A program made the translations under genes and the position numbers. The notes beneath the pieces are model-generated. The model ran no database searches and was not told the origin of the DNA. It saw nothing but the letters and a program-made list of their open reading frames with translations. A DNA stretch of 64,000 nt, from the NCBI GenBank assembly GCA_012970285.1, contig JIBW01000002.1:186001-250000 (forward strand), read 5' to 3'. Shown piece after piece: positions 43,122 to 52,304 of this stretch (position 1 is the stretch's first letter; each line of letters starts with the position of its first letter). Source of the stretch: Bacillaceae bacterium JMAK1 (GTDB lineage: Bacteria > Bacillota > Bacilli > Bacillales > Marinococcaceae).

Positions 43122-43946
43122 TTACTCAAGTGGAAATTCGTTCAAATGTACAAATGTATAGCCGTTTGCTCGTAAAGTTGGTATTGCCCGTTTTACGCCT
43201 TCTGAAACATCGCTTTCAGGTTGATTTAAATGGAGCAATATGATCGACCCTGGTGAAACTCGTTCCATTGCCTGTTGGACTTGATCCGCTGAATAGGTTG
43301 CCCCCGCATCACCAATGACATCAAAGTTAACGACTTCTAAACCTAACGCTTGGACAATTTCCACGCTCACTTCATCATAGTAAGCTGTTCCTGATCGGAA
43401 GAACGAAGGAGAAGATCCTGTACGTTCGGTAATTGTCCGTTGATTGCTTAATACTTCTTCGGTAACTTCAAGCGCATGAGTCGTTCCTTGAATGCCATAA
43501 GCTTCTTGCCCTGTGACAGAGAGCGGAACGTGCTCGCTACCGTGGTTTTCAATTTCAAACAAATCATCGTTCGCTAATTCTAAAAATACGGTCTCATTGT
43601 CTAAAATCCATCGTTCATTCACGAACAAGGTTGCGGGAATTTGCTCTGAGCGAAGATAGTCAACAATAGCTTCATCCAACTGATTTCCAAAAGGTCCTCC
43701 ACATAAGTCAAATGTAAGCGCAACCTTTAATTCGTCGGTTTTCATTCGATTTTTTACCCCAGTAACGTGTTCGCCCCATTCCTTAGGTTCATCATTAAGG
43801 GAAGAGAAGGGGTGTGAAGGAGATGATAATTCGTGTGAATAAATAGTTTTAGTATGTAAGTCGTTATGATCTTCTTTTGTAGACGTTGAACAACCGGTTA
43901 GTAAAAGAACAAAAAGAACGGTAAAGCTCTGAATGACAAGTTTCAT
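43122..43946 (-). CDS. Polysaccharide deacetylase-family lipoprotein with divergent motif 1
   Basis: The 274-residue protein has a lipoprotein signal with lipobox LTGC and a NodB-type domain. Motif 1 reads TFDLCGGPFG rather than TFDDGP, keeping the first Asp only; motif 2 is NHGSEHVPL (metal His pair), and LLHLNQPES-like segment closes the domain. TFDxCGG variants occur in a subgroup of the family. Whether it deacetylates, and what, is open. It precedes the serine hydrolase gene in one transcript. Confidence 0.8.
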   Translation of the reverse strand: MKLVIQSFTVLFVLLLTGCSTSTKEDHNDLHTKTIYSHELSSPSHPFSSLNDEPKEWGEHVTGVKNRMKTDELKVALTFDLCGGPFGNQLDEAIVDYLRSEQIPATLFVNERWILDNETVFLELANDDLFEIENHGSEHVPLSVTGQEAYGIQGTTHALEVTEEVLSNQRTITERTGSSPSFFRSGTAYYDEVSVEIVQALGLEVVNFDVIGDAGATYSADQVQQAMERVSPGSIILLHLNQPESDVSEGVKRAIPTLRANGYTFVHLNEFPLE

Positions 43947-43994
43947 CTAGGTCCTACTTTCCTAGGTTCTTCCTTTCAGTGTACCAAATGGGAA

Positions 43995-44030
43995 CAAAAG
44001 AAAGAAGCTTAGGAATCATTCCTAAGCTTC
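43995..44030 (-). terminator. Terminator of mntABCD (minus strand)
   Basis: GAAGCTTAGGAAT (44004-44016) and ATTCCTAAGCTTC (44018-44030) are perfect 13-bp arms with a one-base spacer; on the minus strand TTTCTTTTG follows. It overlaps the last codons of mntD. Confidence 0.88.
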
Positions 44031-44912
44031 GTCATTGGAGTAGGTCGTAAATCGATTTCGGATTTTTTTGATGACCACTCCGTGTGTTGGTGAAAATAAA
44101 AACGCGAGCAAGAAGAAGAATCCTGTCATTGTAGCCATCATACCAGCAATATTCGTGTCTAAAATAGCTGCGAAATAATAGCCGGATATTGCAGACAACA
44201 CAGCAATAATTGCGCTATAGACGAACATTTTTCCTAATTGCTCTGTTAACAAGTAGGCAGTCGCTGGCGGGGCGATAATCATAGCGACAACGAGAATGGC
44301 TCCGACCGCATCAAATGAAGCGACAGCTGTTATAGACGTCATTCCCATGAGTAAATAATGCAAAAAGACGACCGGTATGCCGAGTGCTGCAGCGAGATGG
44401 GGATCAAAGGAACTTAACTTAAATTCTTTATAAAAGACAAAGAGAAGTATGATATTAATGACGAGAACAATGCTAATCATCCATACGGCTTGAGGGACAC
44501 CTTCAATACCGAGCCAATCAACGGTCGTCCACGGAATAAAGGCAAGCTCACCCATGATGGAGTGTTCTACATCGAGGTGGACGTCCCGTGCAAACATTGA
44601 GACGAGAATTACACCGATGGCAAACAAGAAGGTAAACACAATTCCAATAGCAGCATCAGCTTGAACGCCCGCGGAATTGAGCAATTGTATAAAGACTGCG
44701 GTTAGTATACCTGCAATGGCTGCACCAATAAACATCGCTAAGCCATCTAAACTTTGTGTGATTAAGAAAGCAGAAACGAGCCCAAGCAAGACAGTATGAC
44801 TAATCGCGTCAGAGATCATCGCCATTTTACGTAACACGAGAAGAACACCAACAATGCTACATGCAACACTAACTAATGAAGCAGTTAGTATGATCCACAT
44901 CGTATAAGTCAT
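44022..44912 (-). CDS. mntD: Manganese ABC transporter permease MntD
   Basis: MntD is the second membrane subunit of the MntABCD manganese importer. The 296-residue protein is a single ABC-3 permease with about nine hydrophobic segments (MAMISDAISHTVLLG near the start; FDAVGAILVVAMIIAPPATAYLL). B. subtilis MntD has 295 residues. It overlaps mntC by four bases. Confidence 0.9.
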   Translation of the reverse strand: MTYTMWIILTASLVSVACSIVGVLLVLRKMAMISDAISHTVLLGLVSAFLITQSLDGLAMFIGAAIAGILTAVFIQLLNSAGVQADAAIGIVFTFLFAIGVILVSMFARDVHLDVEHSIMGELAFIPWTTVDWLGIEGVPQAVWMISIVLVINIILLFVFYKEFKLSSFDPHLAAALGIPVVFLHYLLMGMTSITAVASFDAVGAILVVAMIIAPPATAYLLTEQLGKMFVYSAIIAVLSAISGYYFAAILDTNIAGMMATMTGFFFLLAFLFSPTHGVVIKKIRNRFTTYSNDEA

Positions 44913-46180
44913 CGATCTTCATTCCTTTCTTGCAACACGCTCGGGAACAATTCGTGCTTCGTTAGCAATTCAAAAAGAGGTTGTTGTTCTGAATTTGGAA
45001 GTGATAGAAAGTCCCAATTGTTTTTTTCCATCGGTAAATGGGCGAACTGCATCTCATGCATGGAGTACATTTGTAGCATTCGCTGATTTAATGTAATCTG
45101 ATGTGCTGCTTTTATACCTTTATCTGTGAATTGATACGTTTCGCTTGAGGGGTGTAACAAGTTTCTTTTTTGTAGCCGCTTTATCGTTTGTTGGAGGCGT
45201 AAACCGCTGAGCGGTTGTACACGAATCAAATCTTCAAAAGAAAGTGTGTCACGATCAGTATCCTCTATAAATTCATACATCCCTTGCATCACTTGATTGT
45301 CACCCGTTGATCTTCGTAACTTCATTAAACGAATGGCTTTCGTCAATAATCCCTTTTTTGGAGCGAAGATGAGTGACAAGAAGAACAAAGAACATGAAGA
45401 AACGATAATGAGCGGTCCTGTTGGCATACCAGAAATCGGTGCACTAATAAGTGTTCCGAGTAAGCCAGAAAGCCCACCTACAACCCCGGATAAGATCACC
45501 ATCACATCAAGTCTGTCGGTCCAATACTTTGCAGTAATTGCAGGTGCAATCAGCATAGCGGCCATTAAAACGACACCGACTGCTTGTAATCCGATCACAA
45601 CAGATGCAACGATCATTGTCATAAGCAATCCGTTAATGAATACAGTGGGTAGCCCTAGCCCTTGGGCAAATTCACGGTCAAAGGTTATAATCTTAAGCTC
45701 TTTAAATAATAAGAAGGTAATCGTTAATAACGCAATTGCAGCAATGACAAATAAATTGACGTCACTTCGAACCATTGCAGCGGCTTGCCCGAAGATAAAT
45801 TCGTTCAAACCGCTTTGGTTACCTGTAGCGTTTCGATTGATGTATGTGAGTAAAACAATTCCTATGCCGAAGAATACGGAGAGAACGAGACCAATTGCTG
45901 TATCGGTTTTAATTCGAGAATGCTTTACGAACGCTTGGATGAGGTACGTTCCTATATAAGCTGTAATACCTGCACCGATAATGAGCGGCAACATTTCTTT
46001 AGAACCGACAATAATGAAAGCGATGCAAATCCCTGGAAGCGCTGCATGGCTCATCGCATCGCCGAGTAGACTTTGTCTTCTTAGTAATGCAAAGCTTCCG
46101 AGGACTCCACTTGTGATTCCGAGCAACATTGTACCGACAAGTACCCACTGTGTATTCGGATTGGCTAATAGATCAAGCAA
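44909..46180 (-). CDS. mntC: Manganese ABC transporter permease MntC with C-terminal winged-helix-like extension
   Basis: The 423-residue protein has an N-terminal ABC-3 permease of about 290 residues ([40 protein letters not shown]) and a cytoplasmic C-terminal domain of about 130 residues resembling an iron-dependent-repressor winged helix: [24 protein letters not shown], then [23 protein letters not shown]. subtilis MntC (about 435 residues) has the same kind of extension. It overlaps mntB by 8 bases and mntD by 4, so all are coupled. Whether the extension senses metal is unproven. Confidence 0.9.
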   Translation of the reverse strand: MLDLLANPNTQWVLVGTMLLGITSGVLGSFALLRRQSLLGDAMSHAALPGICIAFIIVGSKEMLPLIIGAGITAYIGTYLIQAFVKHSRIKTDTAIGLVLSVFFGIGIVLLTYINRNATGNQSGLNEFIFGQAAAMVRSDVNLFVIAAIALLTITFLLFKELKIITFDREFAQGLGLPTVFINGLLMTMIVASVVIGLQAVGVVLMAAMLIAPAITAKYWTDRLDVMVILSGVVGGLSGLLGTLISAPISGMPTGPLIIVSSCSLFFLSLIFAPKKGLLTKAIRLMKLRRSTGDNQVMQGMYEFIEDTDRDTLSFEDLIRVQPLSGLRLQQTIKRLQKRNLLHPSSETYQFTDKGIKAAHQITLNQRMLQMYSMHEMQFAHLPMEKNNWDFLSLPNSEQQPLFELLTKHELFPSVLQERNEDR

Positions 46181-46925
46181 GGGGATTCACCCCGTTTGAT
46201 TCTTGATCTAAAAACGCTAAACGTCCACCGTACGTTTTCTGAAGATTGTCTTGTGTAAATACGTCTTCAGTTGGACCGAACGCAATTTTACGGATATTTA
46301 ACAACATGACCCAATCAAAGTAATCTTTAACGGTTTGCAAATCATGGTGGACGACAAGAACGGTTTTTCCTTTTGATTTTAAGTCTGTTAACAACTGAAT
46401 GATGGCTTTCTCCGTCGCAGCATCTACACCGACAAACGGTTCATCCATAAAGTAAACCGAAGCATTTTGTGCAAGAGCACGTGCAAGGAATACCCGTTGC
46501 TGTTGCCCACCAGATAATTGACTAATTTGGCGGTTTGCAAAAGCTTCCATTCCGACTTGGGCAAGACATTCAAGTGCTTCTTGTTTGTCTTTTTTATTTG
46601 GTCTACGAAATAAGCCGATTTGACCGTATTTACCCATCAACACGACATCAAGTGCATTCGTCGGGAAGTCCCAGTCAACAGAACCACGTTGTGGCACGTA
46701 GCCGACGATTTGTCGTTGTTTTTTATATGGTTTACCGTAAATAGAAATATTGCCTGACGCTTTTGGCACTAGCCCAAGAATGGATTTAATAAGCGTAGAT
46801 TTCCCGGCACCGTTTGGACCGACAATTCCAATTAGCTTCCCTTCTGGAGCTTCAAAGCTAACGTTCTGAATGACTGGTTTTCGGTGATAAGCGACTGTAA
46901 TGTTATTTGTTGAAACAGGATTCAT
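46173..46925 (-). CDS. mntB: Manganese ABC transporter ATPase MntB
   Basis: MntB powers Mn2+ import. The 250-residue protein has Walker [10 protein letters not shown], signature LSGGQQQR, Walker [14 protein letters not shown] and H-loop VHHDLQTV. The start at 46925 (MNPVSTNN) is chosen because GAAGGAG lies 9 bases before it; an upstream in-frame ATG at 46943 is part of that site. The length equals B. subtilis MntB. mntA lies upstream, with about 39 bases between. Confidence 0.92.
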   Translation of the reverse strand: MNPVSTNNITVAYHRKPVIQNVSFEAPEGKLIGIVGPNGAGKSTLIKSILGLVPKASGNISIYGKPYKKQRQIVGYVPQRGSVDWDFPTNALDVVLMGKYGQIGLFRRPNKKDKQEALECLAQVGMEAFANRQISQLSGGQQQRVFLARALAQNASVYFMDEPFVGVDAATEKAIIQLLTDLKSKGKTVLVVHHDLQTVKDYFDWVMLLNIRKIAFGPTEDVFTQDNLQKTYGGRLAFLDQESNGVNPLA

Positions 46926-46964
46926 GTTGTCGAACTCCTTCATTCCAAGTGTTAAGCGACTTCG

Positions 46965-47894
46965 TTATTGTAGTGCATCGACGATCTGAGAAATGTTTGA
47001 ACGATACATACCGATGTACGTAGCCTCATCAGTCCCAGATTCACCCATAGCATCGGAGTATAGTTCTCCACCGTGCTCAACTTCATGACCTTGTTCATTA
47101 GCGCCTTGAATGACGGCCTCGATTGAACTGTCAGATACACTTGTTTCCCCGAACACTGCGTGAATGTCTCGATCGACCATTTCTGAGATCACGCGCTGAA
47201 CATCACTTAGCCCATACTCTGCATCTGTTGAAATACCTTGAAGTCCAAGAACGTCAAAGTCAAAAGCTGCACCGAAATATTGGAATGCATCGTGAGCGGT
47301 GACAAGAACGCGCTGGTCCTCAGGAATGGTGTCAATTTCTTCGTACGCCCAGTCTTGAACTTCTCTTAACTCTTCTACATAAGTTTCAGCATTCGCTGTA
47401 TAATCCGCTTCATTTTCTGGATCAACTTCAATTAAACCTTCTTTAACAGCGTCAACAGCATAAACCCATAAATCAATATCGAACCAAATGTGTGGATCTG
47501 GCATGCTCGCTTCTTCTTCATCTTGCATAATTAGATCTTCAGGAACGTGCTCACCAACGGCATACACAGGTTTATCGTTGCCCATCTGTCTTAAAATATC
47601 TTCCATGTTTGCTTCTAAATTTAATGCATTAAAAAATACGAGATCCGCATCATCAAGACGTGAAATATCACCTTGCGAGGCATTGTAACTATGTGGATCT
47701 ACACCAGGTCCCATTAATCCTTCGGCAGAAACGTGTTCACCGCCAACGTTTTCAACAATATCGTTGAGTTGACCAATCGTTGAAACGACCGAAACGGTTC
47801 CATCTTCAGCCGATGAATCTGTTTCGTCACTAGAACATGCACTTAGTACAGCTAGACTTGTAATGGAAGCAATAAGCAATCCGAACTTTTTCAT
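46965..47894 (-). CDS. mntA: Manganese-binding lipoprotein MntA
   Basis: MntA is the metal-binding lipoprotein of the importer. The 309-residue protein has lipobox LSAC and a cluster A-I (ZnuA/PsaA-type) domain with expected metal ligands: His in GVDPHSYNA, His in PDPHIWFD, Glu in FGETSVS, Asp near YSDAMGE. It lacks the long His-rich loop of zinc-type proteins, consistent with manganese. RBS AAGGAGAG lies before the ATG. Transcription starts from the MntR-box promoter upstream. Confidence 0.92.
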   Translation of the reverse strand: MKKFGLLIASITSLAVLSACSSDETDSSAEDGTVSVVSTIGQLNDIVENVGGEHVSAEGLMGPGVDPHSYNASQGDISRLDDADLVFFNALNLEANMEDILRQMGNDKPVYAVGEHVPEDLIMQDEEEASMPDPHIWFDIDLWVYAVDAVKEGLIEVDPENEADYTANAETYVEELREVQDWAYEEIDTIPEDQRVLVTAHDAFQYFGAAFDFDVLGLQGISTDAEYGLSDVQRVISEMVDRDIHAVFGETSVSDSSIEAVIQGANEQGHEVEHGGELYSDAMGESGTDEATYIGMYRSNISQIVDALQ

Positions 47895-47978
47895 GTGAAT
47901 TCTCTCCTTAACTACTCTTTATTACTATGAAGCATTTATATTTTTGATTAGGACAAACAAGTTTACGTAAGCTATGAA

Positions 47979-47998
47979 AGTTTCCCTGGGGCAAAACT
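47979..47998. promoter_or_regulatory. MntR operator upstream of mntABCD
   Basis: The 20-base imperfect palindrome AGTTTCCC-TG-GGGCAAAACT (reverse strand AGTTTTGCCCCAGGGAAACT) closely resembles the MntR boxes of Bacillus mnt genes (AGTTTTGCC...GGNAAACT type). It lies about 85 bases before mntA. Confidence 0.7.
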
Positions 47999-48076
47999 TA
48001 TAGCGCAATCTTACACTTTCTTAAAGGTTCTGTCAATTGTAAAAGTCTAACCCCCGCCAAGTCGGTTTTTCAGCAT

Positions 48077-48124
48077 GTATGCCACATCGTATGATGGGCG
48101 TATGTCGCATGTGACTAGTATAAA
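48077..48124 (+). promoter_or_regulatory. GTATG direct repeats and -10 upstream of the antiporter gene
   Basis: GTATG recurs at 48077, 48089 and 48100, that is every 11-12 bases, and a TATAAA sits at 48119-48124 with no recognisable -35. This suggests an activator-dependent promoter. The activator is unknown. Confidence 0.35.
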
Positions 48125-48232
48125 ACGATGGACCTTAAATCATACGAATAGATGCTCTCACAATTATATTGTAGAAGAATGCATGTCAAACTATGGAAAT
48201 GGCAACAATGTAGTCGTAGTGGAGGGATGAAC

Positions 48233-50287
48233 GTGCAAGTTTTCACAACGATTATTTTCTTATTATTGCTCGTCGTAATCGGGACGGTATTTCATCGGAA
48301 GTTTAGTCGCATACCAGCTGCGTTGTTTCAAGTGTTGTTAGGTGTGGTGTTTGGGGTTTTTATGCCGAGCTTACAATTTGATTTTGAACCGGAGCTGTTT
48401 CTTTTAGCTGTTATTGCGCCGATTCTTTTCTTTGATGGCTATCACGCTTCTAGAACAGCTTTTTGGACGTATCGGTGGCCGATTCTTCTAATGGCATTTG
48501 GTTTAGTCTTTATAACGGTCGTCGGTTTAGGTTTTACAATTCATATGTTAATCCCAGAAATGCCGATGGCAGTTGCTTTCGCTTTAGCAGCTGTGTTATC
48601 ACCAACCGATGCAGTAGCTGTAAAGTCGATTACGAAAGGAATGTCGTTGCCAAAAGGGTTAATGACGATTTTAGAAGGAGAGTCGTTAATTAACGATGCA
48701 GCAGGAATCGTTTCTTTTAAAATTGCGCTAGCGGCGGCAATGACTGGAGTATTTTCAATTTGGGAAGGGTCTTCGAACTTTCTAGTCGTTGCATTAGGCG
48801 GTGCGCTCATCGGTTTTATCGGTGCACTTTTGATCGTTCAGATTAGACTTTTATTACGGTCATTTGGTTTTGAAGACGTCTATTCGCTCGTATCGATTCA
48901 AATTATTACGCCATTTGTGATCTACTTAATTGCAGAGACTTTTCACGTATCTGGAATACTTGCAGTCGTTACAGCAAGTATCGTTTACGGAATTGAACGA
49001 GATAAATTACAACAAACATCCCTACAAATGCAAGTTGTTGCGAACAATACGTGGTCGATCGTCGGCTATTTATTGAATGGGTTCGTATTTGTTCTTTTAG
49101 GGTTTTTGCTACCAGAAGTATGGGCAGGATTATGGCAAACCCACGAGTATCCGTTTTTCTTTATCGTGATGCTCACATTCGTCATTGCGATGGCGTTGTT
49201 TATGATTCGCTTTATGTGGGTGTATGTACTGTATCCTATTTTTCAAGGAAAAAAGGAAGTTTCGCTTTGGTTTATGGAAGAGTTCAACCAAGAAGCTGCA
49301 AGTGGTGGCGTTCAATACCGTAGAGGCTACTATTCGTTATTTGCCGCGGTTTGTGGAATTCATGGAACGATTACACTTGCAACAGCACTGCTTATTCCTG
49401 ACACGATGAATGATGGCAGTACGTTCCCGCTACGGGATACGTTTTTATTTATCGCGGCGGGTGTGGTTCTCATTTCAATGATCGCAGCAACGATTTTCTT
49501 GCCGATTCTTGGAAAATCCGAGATGAAGCCTGCAAATCAACATCGTTCAATTACAGCCGTACATGCAGATATGATTCAGTACATGATCGAACAAATGGAG
49601 AAAAAAGCAGCAACGGAAAGTTGGCTTCTCACGCAAACCGTCATTGCGAAGTTCAAACGCCAATTAATATATGTAGAACAAGGACTTGCATTTAATTATT
49701 CAAAAAAAGCGTTAGATGAATTACGAGATTTTGTTCACGTCCAAGAACGGGTTCTCGTAAAGAGCTATGTGAACAAAGGGAAAATCTCAAAGAGTTTATC
49801 ACGAATTTATCTCGCTTACAGGCAAAAAGTCGATGCTTATGTGCGTATGAATGTGATTCGCCGTTACTGGCACAATATTAAGTTGAGCATTTTACAGACG
49901 AAAATACAGACAGGCTTCAATGAAAAAGAGAAACATGTTATGAATGTTGTTCATGAATTGAGGTCGCTTGAAAAAGAAATTCAACCACAAATTATGGAAA
50001 TGTTATCTGAGAATGAGCGTGCGTCAAATCGAAGAGAGATGTTGCTCGTTAAAGAAGAGCAACAAGACCGTTTAAGGTTATTCGAACAAGTGAAGTATGT
50101 AGATGAGGAAGTAAGAGAACAGTTAAAAGCCATTCACCTTGAGGGAATTGAATATGGACGATCGTACATTACACGAGAGCGAGAGGTAGGTGCGATCTCT
50201 ATCATGGAAGCTCATGAACTTCGTGAACGTTTACTATATAGTGAGATGATTGTCATTAAAGAAGGAGAGGAGCTTGATGAAGAGTAA
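48233..50287 (+). CDS. CPA1-family Na+(K+)/H+ antiporter, NhaK-like
   Basis: CPA1 antiporters export Na+ or K+ in exchange for H+, important for pH and salt tolerance. The 684-residue protein has an N-terminal 12-13 segment membrane domain (PTDAVAVKSI with LEGESLINDAAGIV, the ion-binding ND motif; then RRGYYSLFAAVCGIHG) and a cytoplasmic C-terminal part of about 240 residues rich in Lys/Glu (HADMIQYMIEQMEKKA). B. subtilis NhaK (about 670) is similarly organised. GTG 48233 is chosen because GGAGGG is 6-7 bases upstream; ATG 48227 is too close. Confidence 0.88.
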   Translation: MQVFTTIIFLLLLVVIGTVFHRKFSRIPAALFQVLLGVVFGVFMPSLQFDFEPELFLLAVIAPILFFDGYHASRTAFWTYRWPILLMAFGLVFITVVGLGFTIHMLIPEMPMAVAFALAAVLSPTDAVAVKSITKGMSLPKGLMTILEGESLINDAAGIVSFKIALAAAMTGVFSIWEGSSNFLVVALGGALIGFIGALLIVQIRLLLRSFGFEDVYSLVSIQIITPFVIYLIAETFHVSGILAVVTASIVYGIERDKLQQTSLQMQVVANNTWSIVGYLLNGFVFVLLGFLLPEVWAGLWQTHEYPFFFIVMLTFVIAMALFMIRFMWVYVLYPIFQGKKEVSLWFMEEFNQEAASGGVQYRRGYYSLFAAVCGIHGTITLATALLIPDTMNDGSTFPLRDTFLFIAAGVVLISMIAATIFLPILGKSEMKPANQHRSITAVHADMIQYMIEQMEKKAATESWLLTQTVIAKFKRQLIYVEQGLAFNYSKKALDELRDFVHVQERVLVKSYVNKGKISKSLSRIYLAYRQKVDAYVRMNVIRRYWHNIKLSILQTKIQTGFNEKEKHVMNVVHELRSLEKEIQPQIMEMLSENERASNRREMLLVKEEQQDRLRLFEQVKYVDEEVREQLKAIHLEGIEYGRSYITREREVGAISIMEAHELRERLLYSEMIVIKEGEELDEE

Positions 50288-50312
50288 AGACCACGTCAGT
50301 GACGTGGTCTTT
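50286..50312. terminator. Bidirectional terminator/inverted repeat
   Basis: AAAGACCACGTCA (50286-50298) and TGACGTGGTCTTT (50300-50312) are perfect 13-bp arms with a single-base centre, between the convergent antiporter and nicotinamidase genes. The loop is short, so the hairpin would open a few central pairs. Confidence 0.7.
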
Positions 50313-50859
50313 ACAAGATGGTGGCACCGAGGCTGTTTTTAAAGTGAGTCAGTGCAAAGGTATGTCCTTCGCTACTGAAGCTTTGTACCGCTTGTTCATG
50401 AACGATAATATGATACCCTAAATTGTACGCATCAACGGCAGTGTGAAGTACACAAATATCGGTGCATACGCCTGTGAGGTGAACGGTATTTACGTTTCTT
50501 GCACGCAATTGCATGTCAAGGTCTGTGCCGGCAAAAGCACTATACCTCGTCTTGTCTAGATAAAGAACAGATGATTGTGCTTTTATTTGTTGAAATTGTT
50601 GCTGAAGAGATCCGTAGAGTTGTCGTCCGTCTGTCCCATTAATGTTGTGAGGAGGGAACAGTTTCGTTTCAGGATGATAAGGGTCATCTTCTTCGTGTAA
50701 ATCAACGGCGTAAATGACGAGTTGATTTTCAGAGGAGAATTTCTCAATCAGTGAATGGATGGCAGGTTCAATTTGTTGTCCTGCTTTCCCGCACGTTAAC
50801 TTTCCGTGATCAGCGACAAAATCAATTGTATAATCAATGACGAGCAGAGCTTCTGACAT
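50311..50859 (-). CDS. pncA: Nicotinamidase (isochorismatase family)
   Basis: Nicotinamidase converts nicotinamide to nicotinate in NAD salvage. The 182-residue protein has Asp9 in VIDYTIDF, a Lys in LYLDKTRYSAFAGTDL and the nucleophile Cys in LTGVCTDICVLHTA, plus His-containing AVDLHEEDDPYHPE for the metal site. The start is ATG 50859 (MSEALLV) because GGGTG lies 9 bases upstream. It resembles B. subtilis YueJ (PncA). Confidence 0.88.
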   Translation of the reverse strand: MSEALLVIDYTIDFVADHGKLTCGKAGQQIEPAIHSLIEKFSSENQLVIYAVDLHEEDDPYHPETKLFPPHNINGTDGRQLYGSLQQQFQQIKAQSSVLYLDKTRYSAFAGTDLDMQLRARNVNTVHLTGVCTDICVLHTAVDAYNLGYHIIVHEQAVQSFSSEGHTFALTHFKNSLGATIL

Positions 50860-51054
50860 GATGATTTTCACCCTTTTCTTTGTAGTATACTAAACATTTA
50901 AGAAAGCGGATAGATCTTCACTGCACGAGTCTACTTGCGAAGTGGCTACCAAATTGTAGGCGAAATTGTTACAGTAAGTGAGAAGGCTTGATTACAATCC
51001 ATGAAATATGAGATGCTAAACGATGAATAAGACTTTGAAAGATTGAGGTGGATT

Positions 51055-51612
51055 ATGGAGCAACAAGACCGTATGAAGCGAAAACGTCGCAGATTGTTTA
51101 TGCGTGCGGCCATTTTGTTTTCCATTGTCGCTGCAGTCGGCTATGTGTTTGTAACGAATTTCTTTATGGCCGAGGCGAGCATTGTAAATGAAGGAGACGA
51201 CGCTCCGAACTTCTCTCTCGTTAATATGGAAGGAGAAGTAGTCGAACTGGCTGATTATGAAGGTCAGGGTGTATTCTTGAATTTCTGGGGAACATATTGC
51301 CCGCCGTGTGAAGACGAAATGCCTTACATGGAAGCAGAGTGGCAAAATTATAAAGACAAAGACGTTGAAATTTTAGCGGTAAACGTCGGTGAAAGTGAAC
51401 TTCAAATTGACCGATTTGCCAATCGACATAGCTTGAACTTTCCGATCTTAAAGGACAGTAATCGTGACGTACTTAACGCTTATGGTGTAGGTGTATTGCC
51501 TGCAACATTTCTCATTGATGAACATGGAGAAGTTATTCTTAAGCGTGAGGGCGGAATGAGCCAAGAGCACGTCGAGAATTTCATGGAAATGGTTGACCCA
51601 GCTGCCTCTTAG
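51055..51612 (+). CDS. resA: ResA-like membrane-anchored thiol-disulfide oxidoreductase
   Basis: ResA reduces apocytochrome c haem-binding cysteines outside the membrane, with electrons from CcdA. The 185-residue protein has one N-terminal membrane helix (AAILFSIVAAVGYVFV) and a thioredoxin-fold domain with the redox site WGTYCPPCEDEMP and a cis-Pro region (GVLPATFLIDE). ATG 51055 follows GAGGTGG. It is separate from the res operon genes here; ccdA is 16 kb away. A StoA/TlpA-type relative cannot be excluded. Confidence 0.85.
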   Translation: MEQQDRMKRKRRRLFMRAAILFSIVAAVGYVFVTNFFMAEASIVNEGDDAPNFSLVNMEGEVVELADYEGQGVFLNFWGTYCPPCEDEMPYMEAEWQNYKDKDVEILAVNVGESELQIDRFANRHSLNFPILKDSNRDVLNAYGVGVLPATFLIDEHGEVILKREGGMSQEHVENFMEMVDPAAS

Positions 51613-51675
51613 AGAAGGGGTAGCTTTTTTCAATTTATACGCGTGTATATGGGCGCCTACAAAAGAGGGATCACG

Positions 51676-52281
51676 ATGAATGAATCAAACGACAAGAAGT
51701 TATTATTCGCAGTCTGGCAAGGCTTCGGTCTCATGGTTCTGGTTGGTTTTATTCTAATTATTGTTTTTCGTTTTGGAGAAGTCTTACCGTTTGTTCTTGA
51801 CTTGTTCGACACGTCGGACTTTGGCGTTATACCTGCATTGGCAGTTGGGGCAATCAGTGGACTTTTAATGGCGCTTCTCGTGACAGGGGTTATGGTGTTA
51901 ACGGGTACGGAGTTGCCGAAAAATGAGATGACCGAATTGCTCGAACAAATCGTGCGAATGCCAGGAGGACTTCTAACGATTAGTTTAGGAGCAGGGTTTG
52001 CTGAAGAGTTTTTATTCCGAGGTGTGCTCGTTGGTTTAGTCATTGATGTGTGGCCAGTGTGGTTGGTGTTAACGTTAAATGCCCTGCTATTCATGGCTGT
52101 ACACGTTCCACAATATCGAGGGAAACCATTAATGCACTTGACGATCTTTATTATGGGTTTATGGCTCGCGTTTCTTTTTTATTGGACGTCTTCATTACTC
52201 GCACCGATCATTGCACATGCGATTTACAACGGTGTGCTAGGGTATCACCTTAAAAAGCAAGGGAAAGCGGAAGATAACTAG
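51676..52281 (+). CDS. CPBP-family intramembrane metalloprotease
   Basis: CPBP proteins are multi-pass membrane proteases; some process prenylated peptides or confer bacteriocin immunity. The 201-residue protein has about six membrane segments and the catalytic motifs AEEFLFRG (Glu-Glu...Arg), FMAVHVP (His) and IIAHAIYN (His-Asn). ATG 51676 follows AAAGAGGG. The substrate is unknown. Confidence 0.82.
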   Translation: MNESNDKKLLFAVWQGFGLMVLVGFILIIVFRFGEVLPFVLDLFDTSDFGVIPALAVGAISGLLMALLVTGVMVLTGTELPKNEMTELLEQIVRMPGGLLTISLGAGFAEEFLFRGVLVGLVIDVWPVWLVLTLNALLFMAVHVPQYRGKPLMHLTIFIMGLWLAFLFYWTSSLLAPIIAHAIYNGVLGYHLKKQGKAEDN

Positions 52282-52301
52282 TGCACAACGTTGTGCACTA
52301 G
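52278..52301. repeat. Perfect 24-base palindrome at the end of the CPBP gene
   Basis: CTAGTGCACAAC is followed directly by its reverse complement GTTGTGCACTAG. The first arm contains the CPBP stop codon (TAG 52279-52281). No T run follows, but AATCTT-type tails are absent on both sides too. It could be a convergent-gene hairpin or a protein-binding site. Confidence 0.6.
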
Positions 52302-52304
52302 CTT

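Noticed and set aside
45297-45959. Plus-strand frame of about 220 codons
   Set aside because: It is the shadow of mntC; the minus-strand frame has full permease motifs and operon context.
48077-48104. Short CRISPR-like repeat
   Set aside because: Only five-base units at 11-12 base spacing; far too short for CRISPR repeats and spacers.
48227-48235. ATG at 48227 as antiporter start
   Set aside because: It lies directly on the GGAGGG site; GTG 48233 has the correct spacing.
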